Shown here: in pieces, positions 63,806 to 64,000 of the stretch
Position numbering within the stretch: the first letter of the stretch is position 1
How the letters are laid out: each line of letters begins with the position of its first letter
DNA from: Vibrio jasicida CAIM 1864 = LMG 25398
GTDB taxonomy: Bacteria; Pseudomonadota; Gammaproteobacteria; Enterobacterales; Vibrionaceae
NCBI RefSeq assembly: GCF_000400365.1
Contig: NZ_BAOG01000010.1
Location: 1 to 64,000 of the forward strand
DNA: 64,000 nt
Direction: 5' to 3'
Made by a program: the position numbers and the translations under genes
The notes under the pieces: generated by a model
What the model was told of the DNA's origin: nothing
Seen by the model: only the letters and a program-made list of their open reading frames with translations
Databases searched by the model: none

Positions 63806-64000
63806 ATTCAAAGTATTGATAGCATTGGTTGTGTTCAACGGCATTCTCTTGTTCACTGCACATCAGTCAAAAGTACAACTGTTTGGCAAAGTAGAAGCGA
63901 TGCAATACAGGTGGGCAACCTATACTCAGCTCTATAAGGACGACCTTGAGAGCCGTCTTCATTACTCTGCTATTGATGCCGAAGAAACAAAGTTTCAGGC
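63759..64000 (+). CDS. partial membrane protein overlapping the ToxR-like gene
   Basis: An open frame from ATG 63759 that runs off the window end (80 codons seen), in another frame and overlapping the ToxR-like gene by 47 bases. It begins MNAFITKISYYFNARKF, then a membrane segment (VLIALVVFNGILLF, about 19-33), then a polar, probably periplasmic part (HQSKVQLFGKVEAMQYRWAT...). The layout suggests a periplasmic partner of the regulator, but a sensor enzyme with a longer cytoplasmic part cannot be excluded because the gene is cut. Confidence 0.6.
   Translation, partial: MNAFITKISYYFNARKFKVLIALVVFNGILLFTAHQSKVQLFGKVEAMQYRWATYTQLYKDDLESRLHYSAIDAEETKFQ

Overview
The window looks like part of a Vibrio genome, most likely the Harveyi clade and plausibly near V. 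alginolyticus. The basis is gene content: an M9A Vibrio collagenase, a KdgM-type porin, a full alginate catabolism locus, a ToxR-type membrane regulator and Vibrio-like dispersed repeats. The species and the chromosome cannot be fixed from the sequence alone. No rRNA, tRNA, CRISPR array, integrase or transposase was seen.

Layout. 1-2 kb: a YdjM-like membrane protein and a small hypothetical. 2.2-7.3 kb: a secreted CBM+PL7 alginate lyase, then a GlcG-like gene with a tripartite tricarboxylate (TctCBA) transporter. 7.4-16 kb: accessory genes, namely a collagenase, a GFA-family protein, an SRA-HNH modification-dependent nuclease, a sphingomyelinase translationally coupled to a lipase-chaperone (LifO) relative, a Fur-box gene, and a second-type TrpRS preceded by a 17-codon leader ORF with tandem Trp codons. 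16.8-19 kb: katG.

19.3-51 kb is the alginate locus: a DEH-reductase candidate, three Na+/solute symporters, eda, kdgK, kdgF, two tandem cytoplasmic PL17 oligoalginate lyases, PL7, MATE exporter, two paralogous FadR-type GntR regulators flanking an SDR, a cNMP/CBS/DUF294 protein with an exonuclease and an EamA permease, an MltF-like transglycosylase, a KdgM porin, an Alginate_lyase-fold (PL38/PL5-like) lyase and a PL6 lipoprotein lyase. The expected route is: extracellular and periplasmic lyases (PL7, PL6, PL38-like) cut alginate; the porin and symporters import oligomers and monomer; PL17 and KdgF give DEH; a dehydrogenase gives KDG; KdgK and Eda yield pyruvate and glyceraldehyde-3-phosphate.

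A recurring operator, TTGT-N3-ACAA (TTGTCATACAA, TTGTACTACAA, TTGTAGTACAA, TTGTAATACAA, TTGTATGACAA), lies upstream of many of these genes. It also lies upstream of the TctCBA group and of an auxin-efflux-type carrier, which suggests that both belong to the same regulon. All three symporters carry it about 62 bp before their start codon.

51-64 kb: the AEC carrier, a secreted FAH-like protein that lacks two metal ligands, a DUF1028/YfcC/M20-amidase group with its own GntR regulator and a doubled TTTATCATGATAAA operator, a MarR regulator with an RND efflux pump, and at the right edge a ToxR-like membrane regulator overlapped by a truncated membrane-protein ORF. Two copies of a MITE-like repeat with inverted AGGGTCTGTT ends lie at 30.5 and 56.8 kb.
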